In this document: piece after piece, positions 44,805 through 46,606 of the stretch
Layout: the number at the start of each line of letters is the position of its first letter
Position numbering within the stretch: the first letter of the stretch is position 1
Origin: Shimia sp.
GTDB lineage: Bacteria; Pseudomonadota; Alphaproteobacteria; Rhodobacterales; Rhodobacteraceae
Reading direction: 5' to 3'
DNA: 46,606 nt
Assembly (NCBI GenBank): GCA_024224295.1
Contig: JAAENN010000167.1
Span: 1 to 46,606, forward strand
The notes under the pieces: model-generated
The model's database searches: none
Seen by the model: the letters and a program-made list of their open reading frames with translations, nothing else
Told to the model about the DNA's origin: nothing
Program-made: the position numbers and the translations under genes

Positions 44805-45989
44805 ATGACTTGGGACACACTCATTTTGGGCGCTGGCGCAGCTGGCATGATGTGCGCCACGCAATCTGGCGGGCGCACATTGGTGCTGGACCATGCAAAG
44901 GCGCCGGGCGAGAAAATCCGCATCTCCGGCGGCGGGCGGTGCAACTTCACCAATATGTATGCCGGTCCCGAGAACTTCCTGTCGGGAAATCCCCATTTCT
45001 GCAAATCCGCACTGAGCCGCTACACGCAGTGGGACTTCATCGACATGGTAACCCGCCACGGCATTGCGTATCATGAGAAAACCCTCGGCCAGTTGTTCTG
45101 TGACACCTCTGCCAAAGACATCATCGCCATGCTGCGGGCCGAGATGGCACGGGCGGGCGCTGAGCTGTGGCTGGAAACCCAAATCCTCGCAGTTGGACGT
45201 AATAGCGCGGGCTTCACCGTCGAGATCGAAAAATCCGGCCGCCGCGAAACGCTCGCTTGCCAAAACCTCGTGCTGGCGACGGGCGGTAAGTCCATTCCCA
45301 AGATGGGCGCGACCGGTCTGGCCTATGACGTCGCCCGCCAGTTTGATCTCAAAGTCACCGACACCCGCGCAGGACTTGTACCCTTCACTTTCTCCGATGG
45401 CCGCTTCAAAGCCATCTCCGGCGTAGCGCATCCTGTTCGCGCGACAGCCAACGGCACCGCCTTTGACGAGGCCATGCTGTTCACCCACCGAGGCCTGTCT
45501 GGCCCGGCGATGCTGCAAATCAGTTCTTATTGGAGTGAGAGCCAGCCCATTGCCATCAACCTCTTCCCGAATAATGATCCATTTGAGGAACTGCGCAACC
45601 GGCGTCAGGCGCAAGGCCGCCGCAACCTTACCACAGAGCTGGCCACAGTGTTGCCCGGTCGGTTGGTCGAGCACCTGGCGAGCGAAATAGACCTGTCCGG
45701 CAATCTGGCAGATCAGTCAGACGTTGCGCTGCGATCCCTGTGTGACGCTCTGAAAAATTGGGAAATGGTGCCTTCCGGCACCGAGGGCTACCGCACTGCC
45801 GAAGTCACCTTGGGTGGAATCGAAACGAATGGACTATCCTCCAAAACCATGGAAGCCAAGACTGTGCCAGGGCTTTACGTTATTGGCGAAGCCGTCGACG
45901 TCACTGGCTGGCTCGGTGGTTTCAATTTCCAATGGGCCTGGTCTTCAGGATGGGCTGCCGGTCAAGCGATCTCGGCAAAACAAGAGTAA
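44805..45989 (+). CDS. HI0933-like FAD-dependent flavoprotein (TIGR03862 type)
   Basis: A 394-residue cytosolic flavoprotein. The N-terminal FAD motif is ILGAGAAGMMCA. The family signature follows: GEKIRISGGGRCNFTN, then ATGGKSIPKMGATG, HRGLSGPAMLQIS, and at the C-terminus GLYVIGEAVDVTGWLGGFN. These features place it in the HI0933/YhiN-like group whose substrate is undefined. It diverges from ftsW and lies next to the envelope cluster, but nothing links it to wall synthesis directly. Confidence 0.9.
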   Translation: MTWDTLILGAGAAGMMCATQSGGRTLVLDHAKAPGEKIRISGGGRCNFTNMYAGPENFLSGNPHFCKSALSRYTQWDFIDMVTRHGIAYHEKTLGQLFCDTSAKDIIAMLRAEMARAGAELWLETQILAVGRNSAGFTVEIEKSGRRETLACQNLVLATGGKSIPKMGATGLAYDVARQFDLKVTDTRAGLVPFTFSDGRFKAISGVAHPVRATANGTAFDEAMLFTHRGLSGPAMLQISSYWSESQPIAINLFPNNDPFEELRNRRQAQGRRNLTTELATVLPGRLVEHLASEIDLSGNLADQSDVALRSLCDALKNWEMVPSGTEGYRTAEVTLGGIETNGLSSKTMEAKTVPGLYVIGEAVDVTGWLGGFNFQWAWSSGWAAGQAISAKQE

Positions 45990-46008
45990 ATGGCACTCAC
46001 CTAGTGGG

Positions 46009-46182
46009 TCAGTGTTCCCACACCGCATTCACAATCAAAACCACGACAAAATAGGCAAGGGTCATCTTCCAACTGACCTGCTTTAGTTCTCTTTCGGAAA
46101 CAAAGCCTGTGACAATCATGAAGAGCTTGGTCGCGACCAGCGCCACAACAATGATAACCGTGTGTGCTAAATCAAAATGCAC
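46009..46182 (-). CDS. Small two-helix membrane protein (57 residues)
   Basis: A short gene starting at GTG 46182 with an AGGGAG ribosome binding site about six bases upstream. The product has two hydrophobic segments (TVIIVVALVATKLFMIVTGF and MTLAYFVVVLIVNAVW) joined by a charged loop (SERELKQ). The second segment ends at WEH. It is convergent with the flavoprotein gene and downstream of the hpf terminator. The family is unknown. Confidence 0.6.
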   Translation of the reverse strand: MHFDLAHTVIIVVALVATKLFMIVTGFVSERELKQVSWKMTLAYFVVVLIVNAVWEH

Positions 46183-46225
46183 AGTCGCTCCCTAGGTAAC
46201 CTGGAAGAAGCTTAGCACAAAAATG

Positions 46226-46248
46226 GCGTCACCAAGCTTTGGTGACGC
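46226..46248 (-). terminator. Rho-independent terminator of the HPF/RaiA gene
   Basis: A perfect 10-bp inverted repeat with a 3-base loop (arms GCGTCACCAA / TTGGTGACGC) is followed on the minus strand by ATTTTT. It lies 35 bases after the HPF/RaiA-type gene stop. Confidence 0.8.
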
Positions 46249-46283
46249 AAGGTAATCCTAATCTAAGGTGGCTGCCAATTAGG

Positions 46284-46601
46284 TCAGCTGTACTTGCTCG
46301 CCTTTGCAAACTCGCTGGTCAAGCGGGTGCGCAGCTTTTTCGCGGCCCCTTTCAGAGCGGCTTGGATATCCGCCGCCTCGTGATGGGCAGAGAGCGGCCC
46401 TTTGCCACGGGGTCGCGCTTCCATGGTGCAAAGAATATGATCTGGCCCATGCTTGTCAGCATTCTGATCCTTCAGATGCACTTCCACTCGTGTCAGGCGG
46501 TCACTCATGTGCTCCAGATCGTTGGAAACGGCCAGTTCTGCCACCTCGATCACACGCACGTCACCATGAATGAAGTTGTCGGCATTCACCTGAATTTCCA
46601 T
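46284..46601 (-). CDS. HPF/RaiA family ribosome-associated protein (short form)
   Basis: A 105-residue protein with the family pattern: MEIQVNADNFIHGDVRVIEV, then LTRVEVHLKDQNADK and CTMEARPRGKGPLSAHHEA, ending in a helix (AALKGAAKKLRTRLTSEF). These small proteins bind the 30S decoding region and stabilise idle ribosomes or dimers in stationary phase. The length corresponds to the short type without the C-terminal dimerisation domain. The ATG at 46601 is close to the window end, so the upstream promoter is not visible. Confidence 0.85.
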   Translation of the reverse strand: MEIQVNADNFIHGDVRVIEVAELAVSNDLEHMSDRLTRVEVHLKDQNADKHGPDHILCTMEARPRGKGPLSAHHEAADIQAALKGAAKKLRTRLTSEFAKASKYS

Positions 46602-46606
46602 CGTCA

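Noticed and set aside
44763-45674. 303-residue frame antisense to the flavoprotein gene
   Set aside because: Antisense shadow; the plus-strand flavoprotein carries all motifs.

Overview
The window looks like chromosomal DNA of an alphaproteobacterium of the Rhodobacteraceae (roseobacter group). Evidence: the gene order lpxC-ftsZ-ftsA-ftsQ-ddl-murB-(small membrane genes)-murC-murG-ftsW, two DUF2484-type proteins (a family I associate with Rhodobacterales) inside the mur genes, an aerobic-type CobS/CobT cobaltochelatase, a BolA/J-protein pair, and alphaproteobacterial forms of GatB, malate synthase G and FtsZ. I saw no tRNA, rRNA, CRISPR array, insertion sequence or prophage gene. Genus and GC content were not determined.

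Layout. (1) 94-9.2 kb: malate synthase G (minus strand, own terminator) diverges from aminopeptidase N, which runs into an SDR oxidoreductase and a small membrane protein. A helical orphan protein and gatB with a clear terminator follow. (2) 9.3-13.4 kb: a lipidated subtilisin-like autotransporter on the minus strand, then a hotdog thioesterase, a methyltransferase and a DUF4177 protein on the plus strand. (3) 13.4-19.4 kb: bolA and a divergent J-protein, then an accessory-looking signalling block. It holds a class III adenylate cyclase with a c-heme-type Tll0287-like sensor domain, a ribbon-helix-helix/unknown gene pair, an AraC-family regulator, an orphan OmpR-type regulator with Glu in place of the phospho-accepting Asp, and an exported MsrB. 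(4) 19.6-22.7 kb: cobS, a small membrane ORF and cobT, overlapping one another, for cobalt insertion in cobalamin synthesis. (5) 22.8-27.7 kb: an Xaa-Pro aminopeptidase, a DUF427 protein, and an ABC ATPase, FtsX-like permease and DUF3299 protein that resemble a zinc-related module of gammaproteobacteria. (6) 27.7-32.1 kb, minus strand: ClC chloride channel, recN, bamD. (7) 32.2-44.6 kb, minus strand: envelope and division cluster from ftsW down to lpxC. (8) 44.8 kb to the end: a HI0933-type flavoprotein, a 57-residue membrane protein and a short HPF/RaiA ribosome hibernation factor with its terminator.

Most of the window is conserved core metabolism, cell-wall synthesis and division. The parts most worth a second look are the 14.5-18.9 kb regulatory block (cyclase, RHH pair with a palindromic operator, AraC gene flanked by a repeated motif, Glu-type receiver), the lipidated autotransporter, the DUF3299 transporter module, and several small membrane ORFs in tight operons. 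Start sites were revised from the longest reading frame wherever a ribosome binding site or family length argued for an internal start. Residue numbers use these revised starts. All function calls rest on motif recognition by eye; no database search was run.
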